DNA of 64,000 bases from Orobanche coerulescens. Taxonomy: Eukaryota; Streptophyta; Magnoliopsida; Lamiales; Orobanchaceae. The stretch spans positions 52,050,001-52,114,000 of the forward strand of contig CM065818.1 of the NCBI GenBank assembly GCA_033398695.1, given 5' to 3'. Under the pieces are notes generated by a model, which did not search any database, had not been told where the DNA came from, and worked only from the letters and a program-made list of their open reading frames with translations. Shown here piece after piece: positions 53,093-64,000 of the stretch; position 1 is the first letter of the stretch, and the number at the start of each line of letters is the position of its first letter. A program made the position numbers and the translations under genes.

Positions 53093-55072
53093 ATCAAGGG
53101 TATCACCATATCACGAATCATAGATTATCAGAACATTTCATACACACGAAACACATAATAATCACAAGAATTCAACCATCATTATAACCAAGCAAGATAA
53201 CTTGCCTCAATTCCGTAGATGAATAATCCTTCTTTGAATGGTCAAACGAACGGTATCCTTGTCTAACAATACTCACGTGAACAAGCAACCTTGAATGAAA
53301 TGTAATTCATTCAACAACACATTCGTACGATAACGGTATTATTACATAAATAATATTCATAAATTTACTTGAATAAATCAATTATCCTATTGATCACTTT
53401 AATGTTCTTATTACAAATCATCGTATGTTTATCATGTTCATTCACATATTCTAACATTAATGTCAAATACTTGATGTCTAGTTTATCATCAATGTAATAT
53501 CGTGAAAATATCTTTTCAAATCATCGACACTTCCAATTACGATATAAGTTTGTGTTTAATTACGTTCTTCATTATTTTACCAACGATTACATTCAAAACT
53601 TGATTACTATATGAAACCTAAGTTTAAGTTTTTAGTGAACTAAGAACATCATCTTAATTTACGTCTCTTAACACGCACGGATTAATGAAATGGAATTCGG
53701 CTACTCCTCTACCGCATTTGTATCATCATATTCAACACAATCCTCTTAAGAACATTATCAACCTATTAATGTAGTGATTAACACCCTTTAACGAAATCGA
53801 TTAATTTGAACATATGAAGATTACAACTTCCTTCTATCAACATCCATTGTTTTACTTTTGAAGAATTTATTAAAAGCCTAGTTATATCATTGGATACTTG
53901 AAATTTTTGAAGTAACTTCATCCCATCTAGCGAAGCTCATCTTCAAAGGGTTAACATAATCTTTCCAACAATTTTATTACAAAGGTTTTAGAGGCCAAAA
54001 ATCATGGTTCCATATTACCTTCAAGAATCAATTGAATGTTCAAGACAAATTTAACATTTCTCACCTTTAATCATTAAGGATATCATCCCTAACATGTTCC
54101 TAGTGTTGAGACTATAATCAACTTCCGATTATCATGTTATACATCAGGTTTTATGTATATCATTATCAACACAATCACATTATGAAGTTATTTACATCAA
54201 GAAGTAACACTAATACCCTCAATGTTAATCTTCACTTAGTTTGAGCATGATTCAATTAACTTATCATGTTTACACTAGTTTAAACTAACATTATGTGAAG
54301 TATTTATCTACTAACATCATCATAAGCATGGAATTGATATGAGTTAAAGAAAAACCAACCTCAAAATGAAGAACAACACCAACACTTCAAGGGATACACT
54401 TTAATCTCTAACTCTCCAAGTCACCAATCAAGTGCTGAAGCTCCAACACAAGTTAGAAAGGCTTAGAAACGGAGTTGGAAGGGAAAGGAATCGTTTCTCA
54501 GTTGGGAGGTTGAAAGGGTCGAGTAGGAAATGAATGGCAAGTCATACTTTTATAATCTGAACTCGGCATTACGTACGTTAACGAAAGTGGTTAACGTACG
54601 TTATAGCCCTTACGTATGTAATCTTATGATCATTACGTACGTAACCAATTTCATCAGATCTTTCTGCCTTAACACACGCAATTCGTTACGTACGTAACTA
54701 TATAGCTATTACGTACGTAATAGCCGTTGACTTGGCTGTCGCGATCGACTCCCGACCACCTACCCTCGCTCGGCCCCACCCGCCGAAAGGCGGACTGCTG
54801 GTGGATCTCCCGCATTACGTACGTTAACGTATGAATGTTACGTACGTAAGGCGACATACATAGCGTACGTTAAGAAGATAGGTTAACGTACGTTAAGTAC
54901 TATAACAAGCATAAATGGAATTCTCCCAATATCACCCAACAATTAATATAGTATGAATGACTATGATTCCAACTTAATATAATTCGTCGATACTTGCTAC
55001 AACATCACAGATATGGTGCGAAAATACTCAACTTCAATCATAAAATACAATATTAAAGGCGAGGGTATTACA
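53093..55072 (-). repeat. 5' LTR of B, portion right of C
   Basis: Continues the B LTR from ATCAAGGGTATCACC; matches 25779-27758 almost base for base. It ends GGGTATTACA next to TSD GAGAT (55073-55077). Includes the ACGTACGT array (54568-54896) and TATA box (54546-54556). Confidence 0.92.
54568..54896 (-). repeat. ACGTACGT palindrome array in U3 of B 5' LTR
   Basis: Copy of the array at 27255-27582, with the same spacing. One core has changed (TTACGTATGTAA near 54612). Confidence 0.9.
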
Positions 55073-57698
55073 GAGATGATGATCTTTAACAAGATTAAGG
55101 TGGAGAGCATGGATTAAAGCCTTGGAAAGGAGTTCAATTGTTCTTCTTCTTGGTTCATCTATACCAGGTAATTTCGTATCCCTTTGATAGTGCTTCATTT
55201 TAAAGGATGATTACTTGTGAGGAAGCGAGTTGGATTATCTTGTGATGATGTTATATGAGATTTAATGCGATGTTTATAAGAGTTTTCGAATGTTAATTAA
55301 GATTCTCCATACTTTAAGAATTGTGTTTCGTTTAACCCGATGAAGGATGGATTTCTGAAGTATGTTGATTTCATATGAATCATGATATAAGGTTGTATTC
55401 CAGATTAAGTATGATATGATCCTTGTTATCGGGTTGGTCTGATTATTGATGTTGTCGTTGATATCTTCTTCATGATGATATATACATCGGGCTATGTAGT
55501 TTTGAATGTCATTTCGGATATTTCATATTCTTGAAGAACTCTTGAATAATATGATATGATTATTATGTAGAGGAGATGTTGGTGTTTTGGATATGAATGT
55601 GGGATATTCGTATCTAGAGCTAAGATATGTGTTTTGATATAATATTCGTATAAGAACACGAATATGATTTCGAGTATGGTGATGAGATTGAATTTGGAAA
55701 AGTTATTGTTAATCTTGGAGCATGATTTCCTTTTCATTCGTATTTGTAGTCGCAAGGTGATAGTCGATACTTTTAAAGCATGCAACTGTACAGCATTAGC
55801 GGACGCTAAGCTTGATGGCTAGCACACGCTAACGGGAGCGACTTAGCGCACACTACGATAAGTGATTAACGTGCGCTAAGTAGGCAGACAGTGCAGTATT
55901 TTCATGTTGTGGTTGTGAATTCGTCCTGGTTTGAGTTGGATTGTTCAGACTTATGTTTAACCGAGATGTCATAGAACCGTTGGGTTTGTGGATTGGTTAT
56001 ATCGATTGTTGATTGTTATCGAACTTGTTGTTTATCAATTATTGTAATAGGTTGAGATTATTGAGGAAAGTTATTACTTTCTGAGTTTATAATATTTAAT
56101 GAATGGTTTCCGTTTCCTTCATTTATAATTCATATAGCAATGTTTATAATTGTAATCACAGGAGATTTGAGATTATAAATTGTATTCAAGTTTTGGGAAT
56201 TAAATCATAATGTATATGATTTACATTTGTTATTGGCAAACGTGATATCGAGGATACATCGTGATATAGATGAATATATAAATTATCTGCAATCCGTGAT
56301 ATTTTGGACCATCGAGTATTGAGGATAATGGTTCGTGATGGTTTAGACATTGAGATTGCTCTCGAAGGACTCGGAGCAAGTATTTTAATCATTTTTGTCA
56401 TTTGTGTCGATCATGTTGTGATACATGCGTGTATCGTTGTTGTCATGCATTATGTATCATTGTTATATGCATTTATGCATTGTTGTTGTATGTCCACCTC
56501 GTGTTGGTCCGACAGGATCATTGGGGGATCTATGCAAGCGTGCGCTGGATCATCGGACAGGTTTTGCACCACAGGTTGGTCTGACGGGATCATCATGGGA
56601 TCTAGGCAGTGAACGTTGGATCATCGGATTACCATGTGTTGTTATTGTGCATATGTATATTATGGGTTTGCCATAAGTATACATTGTTGTTATTGATGTG
56701 AGCATATTGACATTGTCGTATGAGTATGCATTTGTAGGTCTTGTGTTAGGACCATGTCCGTATGTTGTGTTGATCTGATCTTGGATTAGAATGACGTGAT
56801 TTCGTCTTGCATTTCATATCTTGAGGTATGTTCCGTATTTCCTTTGGTATTTGTCTTTTGATGGACAATCGATTATCGTATTGGGATTTGATGATGTTAT
56901 CTGATGGATCAAATTGGTCAGAGCCGGTATTTTTCCGTATCATGAGTTAGTGATGATATTCTGATAGTCTTGAGTATTGTTTAAGGAACAATACAGATGT
57001 TAGGTTTGAGTTTATTGGTTAATCGAGATTAAGAGATGTACAATATGATAATGGTTATTTTGATGAGGATTATTCAAGTAAGTAAAGTTATGGCGGTAAG
57101 ATTACATTGGTCGTATTCTTACTTAGTATTTTCATTGGTATGTAATTATTGACGGGATATGATGGTTATAATTGTTGGATATTATGGCTGACCCCATCGT
57201 GGGCTTTCTTTTTAGGTTCTTGGAATATCAAGCTTGTAGAGGTCGTGGAGAGATGAGCTTCCCGAAGGATACTAGCTAAGGCATGTATTTGTGTATTGAG
57301 TTTCCTTATCAGTCCTTGTATTCCGCTGCTAGAGTATTTTAATTGTTTGTCTTTTTCCGCTGTGTGAGTATTTTTAAATGACCTTTTGGTATATGGTAAC
57401 TTAGGTTACTTTGGTAATCATTTCTAAACTATTTTGTCGGTACGTGTAAGAGATAGCTTAATGTATGTTTCCAAACTGTTGAGTTCTGGCATTTTGGGCC
57501 TTATGGTTTCAAATGAGATTTTTACGACGGTTTTGATAAACGGATTTTATTAAGTCTTTGAATGTTTTTTAAAAGGCAGTAGTGTCGTTAGCCTCTTAGG
57601 CGTTTGTAAATGTTTGCGAAAATTTCCTTTAGCCTTGTGGGTTCCATCTCGGTGCCCACGGCGCTGTAATATTCCCGGTCGGATCTGGGGGTGATAGA
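55073..57698 (+). repeat. 5' LTR of L0, second part
   Basis: Resumes with GAGATGATGATC, continuing the LTR broken at 24833, and ends GGGGGTGATAGA; the terminal CA expected for LTRs is GA here. Near 55797-55878 lies a second palindrome cluster (centres 55802, 55825, 55849, 55872: steps 23, 24, 23). Near 56495-56635 a roughly 65-bp repeat related to that of C occurs. Compared with the 3' LTR, 28 bp are missing near 55125. Confidence 0.87.
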
Positions 57699-57703
57699 GA
57701 ATA

Positions 57704-57715
57704 TGATATCGGAGC
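57704..57715 (+). other. Primer binding site of L0 (one mismatch)
   Basis: TGATATCGGAGC, preceded by GAATA as in C. It differs from the TGGTATCGGAGC of B and C by one G-to-A change. Confidence 0.8.
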
Positions 57716-60133
57716 TTAGGTTGTGAAAACCTAGGCAGTTGGGTCAAGTTGTGTCGTGCTTTTGTCGTGTCATTCGAGTTGTCGATTGACTAATATTAGA
57801 GCCATGAGTTTTTATTGTTCACTCGGGCTTGTGCATTATGTGATTCACCAGTGTCGTACTGGATTGTTGTAAACTTTTCCAAATGGTGTTAACGTGTTTC
57901 TTCGGGTAGAGATGTGTTGTGTTCATGAGTTGAACTGAGTTTGCAAAATGTGTGTTTTGAAAATATTTGTGTCGAGTATTTTCTTGAGTCGAGACATGTG
58001 TCAGTATCACGGGGAATCATCGGCTTCATGATCGGTAATTTTTTAGATTCTTGAATTGCATTGAGATTTATTGCCGTTCTAAGTTGATATGCTTTGGGAT
58101 TCAGTAGAATATTATGCGTTACAGTATGAGGTGACAAAGTTGGTATAAGATTGATGATCTTGAGAAGCTGTGAATTTGGAAATCGATATGTCGGTGAAAC
58201 TGGGAAAACGGAGTTGTGTATTCGGGAGGAGGACTGTGGATTGTTGAGAAGAACATTTAGCTATGTTAGTTCATTTTGAGATATATGAACTGTTTTTGAG
58301 CATTTGAAAATGATACTTTTCAAAATGAATGTTTTACGAATGTTTTACGGAAAATGATTTTTGGGCCGAGACTCAATCGATTTTAAAATAGTTTTATAAC
58401 TCAGGACTTGGAGTCCGAAAAGAGTTTTCCATTTTTTTAAATTTCTTGTAATGCGGAACGAGCTACGGGCTGAGACCCTAATGTTTCAAAAGGCCTTTCT
58501 ATTTTCTAAAACTCTCGAGATTCGTAAAATACTTTACCAATCGTTTATCTATTTTATTTCCGTCTTTCGGGGTTTTGATTTATTTGTTCAAATGAAACTT
58601 CTCGGGAAGTCTTTCGCTGTGTTGATTTGTGTCAATGTTTTGTCATAACATAGTTGAGGTGATCCAGGATGGGTTAATGGTTGACGTTGCGAGTCATATG
58701 TGGAAGAGGAGTTTTTATCGGAGTCTATATACTAAGATTTTGGAACTCTATCGTGTGGTTTTCCGATGGAATATCAGTGGATTTTGGTGACGAGCTGAAT
58801 TGGTATACAGGAGTATGGATGTGGTCAATCATTTGCATAATTTCATTTTATTTAATCATGGATATTCGGAAAGAATTATTATCGAATACTTGGCATTAGC
58901 GAGCCAGTTTAACTTTTCGAAAATTAATTTCGTGGTCTTACGAAAATTAATGTTTTGAGCTTTGAAATTTTTGAAGGAACTTTTGAAAATTTGCCTTCTT
59001 GACGAGATTATATGATTTCAAACTAGTTTTGAAAATGTGATTGATATACATACGCATTTAGTGCATAGTGCATATCATGGTGAAGTTATGAATGTGGCTC
59101 ACAAACTGGATAAGACATCAGTATGGTACGATGAATAGAGATTCGAACTTCAGTATGGTAGTTTGGTTATCCAGGGATGATCGGTTGATTGATCGGATAA
59201 GAAAAATATGCTGCGTGTTGTAGATTCATGCACATGATGTAATTTTGGAACTTTGAATTTTGTGAAACCGGGACATATGTGCTATGTGATTCCATTGGTA
59301 TGGTAGTAGTACGATTTTACCATAGTGATTTTTGAATGATTCCTTTGTAAGTGTAGATTTGGGGATCGTGACCCCATGCTGGTTGTTTTGGATATTGAGT
59401 GGTCGTTCCCACTCTATGTATGATTTAGTATGTTCGCCGATTTGCGATTGGTTGTTTGTATGCCGAGGGGTATGTTCACCAGTCAGGTATGTTTATTGAG
59501 ATCCACTGTATGTGATTGGTGAGTCGTTTTGAGAACATTATTCGTTCGTATATCAGTTTATGTGGTTCTATGTTGATCGTGTTGGAATTACCATGTGAAG
59601 GTATTCTCGATTATCGCTGATCGTTTGTCAGTAATATGGGAGTTTATCATGTTGATTATATTCTCGATTGCGTTTTGACCTTTGGATTGGTCGTATTAGA
59701 GTTTATCATGTCGATGATATTCTCGGTTAATTTATTGGTTGATCATTGCTGGTGATCATCTGAGCGTTTAGATTTTGTGCCGATGTTTTGGGATCTGTGT
59801 CATTGTTTTGGCAGTTGTTTTGTAGATGTATCGTGTATTATTCGTTTTATCGGAATTGGGACTTGACTGTGTAATCAGACAGATAGGATTTGACATGGAT
59901 AGATTATTTCATCCGAAGATGATATATTTTGTTAGACTCATGGAATTGTGATTGTAAGCATGTTCAGGCTTTAAAGTGAAGTCACCTGGTAGTATCTCAG
60001 GAGATCATCGACTTTGCGCATCTGTAAGTATGCTGTTTTGGTTATTCGGTAATAACGATGATTGATTGTTGTCGTGATGGTTTCGGAATATTTTGGTTGA
60101 ACGGTTTGTTTGTTTTTCTATGATGGATTGTAA
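57716..60133 (+). other. Non-coding interior of L0
   Basis: About 2.4 kb. No Gag, protease, RT or integrase motif can be read on either strand, and the open stretches are under 85 codons without recognisable content. Sequence is AT-rich, with repeated words such as GTTTATCATGTTGAT and GTTTATCATGTCGAT near 59640-59730. This is what would be expected of a LARD-type element rather than a decayed coding copy, whose motifs would still be visible at this LTR similarity. Confidence 0.75.
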
Positions 60134-60169
60134 GTTTCGAGGAGGAAACTTATTTTAAGTGGTGTAGTA
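60134..60169 (+). other. 3' hairpin and polypurine-like tract of L0
   Basis: GTTTCGAGGAGGAAAC (60134-60149): 5-bp stem GTTTC/GAAAC. It is followed by TTATTTTAAGTGGTG and, 20 nt after the hairpin, by the LTR start. The purine run is weaker than in A or B. Confidence 0.7.
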
Positions 60170-60454
60170 TGTAATATCCGGAATTTCTACTACTATTGTT
60201 TAATATTATTTTATCCGAGTTATATTGTACAACGTGGAATCTGTACAGTATGGATAAAATAAATGAAGGACTAAGACACATGTATTGGTATTATTACCGC
60301 ACTTGGTTGACAGTTGTATTGGAAGACATTGTGTGTCGGACTTATCGTATGAGAATATTGTTGGAAAATGTATATGTATTCAGTATGCCGTACGTTCGTA
60401 TTCTAGATGTCGAGGCATTGGACAAGAGTAGCTGAAAATGGCTAAGTATAGCCT

Positions 60455-60955
60455 TATTAGCGCACGCTAATATTCATGCATAGCGCACGCTAACATGCAG
60501 GTTTAGCGCATGCTACGGGGATATGTTAGTGAACGCTAGTGCAGAATAGCTCAGAGTGAATCTACGTGTGGACCCGGCCACTTTCGGCGCATGTGCTGAC
60601 GAGGTCAACGGATGTTTGTTGTGAAGGGTTAGCGCACGCTAATACATATTGTTAGCGCACGCTAACATCAGATCGGTCCAAAGGGAATCTTATCCTAGTC
60701 AGAGCTGTCGGCGTGTGGACCTGTATTCGGGGCACACAGACAAACGAGTCAACTATGAGTAGCGCACGCTATGATCGGACACTAGCGTACGCTAAATAGG
60801 GGAGGTTACGTACGTTATTGCATGGTCATTGCATACCTAAATCATTATATGCAGTAAGGCAGTAGCCTCTGGACTGCGATAGCGCACGCTAACAAAGACA
60901 GTTAGCGCACGCTAAACGTATAACGTACGTTAAATGAAGATGTTAACGTACGTGA
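60455..60955 (+). repeat. AGCGCACGCT palindrome array in U3 of L0 3' LTR
   Basis: Palindromes start at 60459, 60482, 60505 and 60528 (23 bp apart), 60631 and 60654 (23), and 60881, 60904, 60922 and 60945 (23, 18, 23). The last group ends in AACGTACGTT forms. The 23-18-23 pattern is also that of the first four palindromes of B. Confidence 0.92.
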
Positions 60956-60966
60956 ATAATGTACAG

Positions 60967-60977
60967 TATATATATAA
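60967..60977 (+). promoter_or_regulatory. TATA box of L0 3' LTR
   Basis: TATATATATAA about 12 bp after the last palindrome. Confidence 0.65.
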
Positions 60978-62026
60978 GTGCAGTTGGCCATTATTCGTCA
61001 TTTCCATCCATTTCATCATGTGAACCGATAGAGAGAGCCCTGAGAGGTATTTGAGGTTCCCAAACACTAAGAGATGATGATCTTTAACAAGATCAAGGTG
61101 GAGAGCATGGATTAAAGCCTTGTTCTTGAAGTTATTCATGATTCTTGGAAAGGAGTTCAATTGTTCTTCTTCTTGGTTCATATATACAAGGTAATTTCGT
61201 ATCCCTTTGATAGTGCTTCATTTTAAAGAATGATTACTTGTGAGGAAACGAGTTGGATTATCTTGTGATGATGTTATATGAGATTTAATGGGATTGTGAT
61301 AAGAGTTTTCGGATGTTAATTAAGATTCTCCATACTTTAAGAATTGTGTTTCGTTTAACCCGATGAAGGATGGATTTCTGAAGTATGTTGATTTCATATG
61401 AATCATGATATGAGGTTGTATTCCAGATTAAGTATGATATGATCCTTGTTATCGGGTTGGTCTGATTATTGATGTTGTCGTTGATATCTTCTTCATGATG
61501 ATATATACATCGGGCTATGTAGTTTTGAATGTGATTTCGGATATTTCATGTTCTTGAAGAACTCTTGAATAATATGATATGATGATTATGTATAGGAGGT
61601 GTTGGTGTTTTGGATATGAATATGGGATATTCGTATCTAGAGGTAAGATATGTGTTTTGATATAATATTCGTATAAGAACACGAATATGATTTCGAGTAT
61701 GGTGATGAGATTGAATTTGGAAAAGTTATTGTTAATCTTGGAGCATGATTTCCTTTTCATTCGTATTTGTAGTCGCAAGGTGATAGTCGATACTTTTAAA
61801 GCATGCAACTGTACAACATTAGCGCACGCTAAGCTTGATGGCTAGCGCACACTAACGGGAGCGACTTAGTGCATGCTACGTTAAGTGATTAACGTGCGCT
61901 AAGTAGGCAGACAGTGCAATATTTTCGTGTTGTGGTTGTGAATTCGTCCTGGTTTGAGTTGGATTGTTCAGACTTATGTTTAACCAAGATGTCGTAGAAC
62001 CGTTGGGTTTGTGGATTGGTTATATC

Positions 62027-62690
62027 TGTTGTGGGAAAATCCCTCACAATATGCCGCAAGTGCACGGTGTCAACAAGTAATAAAGTGATAAGTAAAGTAT
62101 CGTTCCCTCGAGGACTGATTTCACTAAGTACCAAAATTTAGTCAACTCACAATTTTATTTGAAGAACAATTAAGTAGAGTTTATATCTAAACTAATTGCA
62201 GAAAATAAATAATAGTAATAATAATAATAATAATAATAATACTAATAAGGGGTAGGATTATGATTTTCACCTCAAACAATCGGGAATGATATTTATTCGA
62301 TTCAATTCACTCTTATTCAATTGATTGTAAGCCAGGAATTCCTAAATTATTCTAAAGCCTTTCCCAAGGTCGATAGAAAATACTACGAATTACTAACTCG
62401 ATATATCCCTATTCGAATCAGATAATTAATAGCTAAAACAGTTCAAGAATTCCCACACTAACAGGCTTCACAATTCGCATGAGTATATCCCTATCTCACG
62501 AAAATTATGATTCATCTAACAAGAACTATGCCTAAATTTCATCTCCCGAATCCATAAAGACATTCAAAACAAATTAACTGTTGGCCAGACAATTAAAAAG
62601 CATTAAGAACAGTAAGAAGAATCCAATTCAATAGAATAACGTGTAAATCGAAATAATAATAAATAATCAAACCGTCATGAAATTGGCTAC
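62027..62690. mobile_element. Element F: unrecognised repeat-type insertion, truncated by G
   Basis: Begins TGTTGTGGGAAAATCCCTC right after GGTTATATC of the L0 LTR, where the other L0 LTR continues with GATTGTTG, so this is an insertion. CCGCAAGTGCACGG and AGTATCGTTCCC are words I associate with repetitive LTR or leader sequences in plants, without being able to name the family. It contains a (TAA)n microsatellite and no coding motif. Its far side is cut by G. Confidence 0.5.
62207..62246. repeat. (TAA)n microsatellite
   Basis: About 12 imperfect units of TAA/AAT inside F. Confidence 0.9.
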
Positions 62691-64000
62691 TGTAACACCC
62701 CCGAAACCGTATGGGAATATTACACGCCGTAAACCCTTTCCGCAAGGATCTACCAGGCTAAACGTCCATAAACAACCAAATACTTGCCCGGCCAGGGTCA
62801 AACAATATAATAATACAGACCGTTAAGGTCACTTACACATAAACACACAGACCGATGAGGTCACACAACTCTATCAACAGGACTGACTAACAACATTACC
62901 CACACAGGGTTCGAAATACGATACAACGGAAGACTGAATCAACTCTAACAATACAAATAAACTCTACCAACTCTCAACTCTTGATTAGTATCGCAGCTCG
63001 TCATCCCCTTGTGACAATCCTGTGACTGCTCCCCTGAACCTGCATGTACCTGGACGCAAAACAAACATCCACCCCCCGAATACTCCGGGGTTAGTAAAAC
63101 TCCACTGTTTTACTAGTGCAAGTATCAAACCATACGAAATGTAACAAACAAATAGCAACTACGAATTTAATACAGAAATCAATTATCAAAATGTTCCCGA
63201 GAAGTTTTAGAATTTCGAACTCAAGTAAGAGATATTTGAAAAGGAACACATCATCTCGGGGATTTTTAAAGCAGAAATTCTTTTGGATCTCGAGTCCCAA
63301 TTTACAAAACCCTTTTCGTAAACATTAGGGCCTTAGCCCGATTCTCGTTTCAAAGCATACTAAATAATATATCATTATGAGTCCGAGATCCATATTTAAA
63401 ATGTTACCCGAACAATCACTGCTACACGATCATTGTTCGTACACATCATGTACCGAACTCCAGAGGCCTCGACGTACCTTACCCGGACCACACACACTGT
63501 TCGTACACATCATGTACCGAACTCCGGAGGTCTCAACGGACCCTACCCGGCCACACACACTGTTCGTACACATCATGTACCGAACTCCGGCGGCCTCAAC
63601 GGACCCTACCCGACCACAACATCGTTCGTACACATCATGTACCGAACTCCAGAGGCCTCGTCAGACCCTACCTGGATCACACACCTTGTCCGTACACGTC
63701 ATGTACCGGACTCCAGAGGCCTCGTCAGACCCTACCTGGATCACACACTTTGTTCGTACACATCATGTACCGAACTCCAGAGGCCTCGTCAGACCCTACC
63801 TGGAACACACACACATCTACACGACACAATTCATAATCATTAAATGTCAAGTCATTCCATATTACACTGAAATGTACAATCAAGTATGTAAACCAAAACA
63901 ACACAAATATCATGATCATCACAACGACTCTTAACCAACATAACACACATTCGGTACACAATACATTGAACAACCACGTGTACAACCATCTCATATGTAC
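62691..64000 (-). repeat. Element G: chromovirus-type LTR (minus strand), runs off the window
   Basis: The plus strand begins TGTAACACCCCCGAAACCG and then GGGAATATTACACGCCGTAAACCC, which parallels the start of the C LTR (TGTAACACCCCGAGA, GCGCCGTAAACCC). On the minus strand this is the 3' end of an LTR. It includes a 63-bp tandem repeat at 63435-63813. No coding motif is visible; the element body lies beyond 64000 if it is complete. Confidence 0.75.
63435..63813. repeat. Six-copy 63-bp minisatellite in G LTR
   Basis: Units begin GTTCGTACACATCATGTACC at 63435, 63499, 63562, 63624, 63687 and 63752 (periods 62-65 bp). The core GTACACATCATGTAC is itself nearly palindromic. The last three units resemble each other most (TCGTCAGACCCTACCTGG). 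Confidence 0.92.

Larger units (their letters stand above)
24834..55072 (-). mobile_element. Element B: Ty3/gypsy chromovirus (minus strand), split by C
   Basis: The plus strand begins TGTAACAGCCC and ends GGGTATTACA, flanked by GAGAT. On the minus strand the 5' LTR is 55072-53093 plus 33837-32885, the coding region 32514-27794 and the 3' LTR 27758-24834. Coding order is Gag, protease, reverse transcriptase, RNase H, integrase, chromodomain-like tail (Tekay-like). Without C and D it is about 11 kb. The LTR pair looks roughly 99% identical by eye (mostly transitions), yet the genes have several frameshifts and stops. Confidence 0.93.
60170..62026 (+). repeat. 3' LTR of L0, first part
   Basis: TGTAATATCCGGAATT onward; matches 23926-24833 joined to 55078-56000, with roughly 4-5% difference by eye. 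Contains the palindrome array (60455-60955), TATA box (60967-60977), a single GAGAT (61071-61075, the unoccupied B site) and the second palindrome cluster (61818-61902). Interrupted at 62027 by F. Confidence 0.9.
23926..64000 (+). mobile_element. Element L0: non-coding LARD-like LTR element, hosting the nest; extends beyond window
   Basis: The 5' LTR is 23926-24833 plus 55078-57698 (B inserted between), the non-coding interior is 57699-60169, and the 3' LTR begins at 60170 and is interrupted at 62027. The LTRs start TGTAATATCCGGAATT. Primer site (57704-57715), hairpin and purine tract (60134-60169) are in the places expected for a chromovirus, but no Gag or Pol motif can be read in about 2.5 kb. 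Large LTRs (about 3.5 kb) and an empty interior fit a LARD-type non-autonomous element that depends on relatives such as A, B or C. The span includes all nested elements. Confidence 0.85.

Noticed and set aside
55492..55785. 97-codon frame duplicated at 61515-61808
   Set aside because: Present twice only because it lies in both L0 LTRs; low-complexity Ile/Asn/Tyr composition and antisense to the element.
57716..60133. Possible host gene inside L0
   Set aside because: Longest frames are about 80 codons without motifs, no plausible splice-linked exon series was seen, and LTRs with PBS and purine tract on both sides explain the region.
63435..63813. CRISPR-like array
   Set aside because: Units are contiguous 63-bp tandem copies without unique spacers, in a plant retrotransposon LTR. 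The 23-bp-pitch palindromes are likewise not CRISPR: spacers are 13 bp, repeats are 10 bp and there are no cas genes.
63377..63934. Open frames with Thr/Ser/Pro repeats over the 63-bp units
   Set aside because: A period that is often a multiple of three keeps frames open by chance in several phases; no start context or motif.

Overview
The window looks like repeat-dense, gene-poor chromatin of a flowering plant. Everything recognisable is transposon-derived, and I found no host protein gene, tRNA gene or functional rRNA gene. The plant assignment rests on Tekay-like Ty3 chromoviruses, SIRE-like and other Ty1/copia elements, a Cassandra TRIM with a 5S-rRNA-like promoter block, a CACTA-type miniature element, and a fragment resembling plant mitochondrial 18S rRNA.

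Left part (1-23925). Element A, a Ty3 chromovirus on + (1-7471, 5' end outside the window), lies inside a + copia fragment E1 (7472-8686, resuming at 9617). E1 is also split by a complete 930-bp Cassandra element (8687-9616) with target duplication GCTTG. A stretch of SIRE-type 3' sequence (9706-11000) follows, then an rrn18-like NUMT (11001-11306). Next come the minus-strand SIRE-like element E2 (to 18912), a + SIRE-like remnant E3 (18913-19673), a small CACTA element (19674-about 19972) and the minus-strand copia E4 (about 20200-23925).

Right part (23926-64000) is one nest. L0 is a non-coding LARD-like element with 3.5-kb LTRs that landed in the E4 integrase gene. Its 5' LTR holds chromovirus B (24834-55072, TSD GAGAT). 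The 5' LTR of B holds chromovirus C (33838-53087, TSD ATACG). The last pol codons of C hold copia D (36254-45866, TSD AAAAC). This gives five levels, E4>L0>B>C>D. The partner LTRs of L0 and B preserve the unoccupied sites. L0's 3' LTR (from 60170) is itself interrupted by an unrecognised element F (62027) and then by a chromovirus-type LTR, G (62691).

How the parts work together. A, B and C encode Gag, protease, reverse transcriptase, RNase H, integrase and a chromodomain-like tail, but every copy carries stops, frameshifts or lost catalytic residues. L0 codes for nothing, yet keeps a tRNA primer site, a hairpin about 20 nt before the 3' LTR and an LTR end like those of the autonomous elements, so it was probably mobilised in trans. 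The most unusual signal is in the LTRs of L0, B and C. Each has an array of 10-bp palindromes (AGCGYRCGCT or ACGTACGT type) repeated at a 23-24 bp pitch immediately upstream of a TATA box. Element A has a GC-rich counterpart (CCGCGG, pitch 20-21 bp) and D has another in its leader.

All calls come from reading the sequence. Clade names are inferred from motifs, and LTR divergences are estimates by eye.
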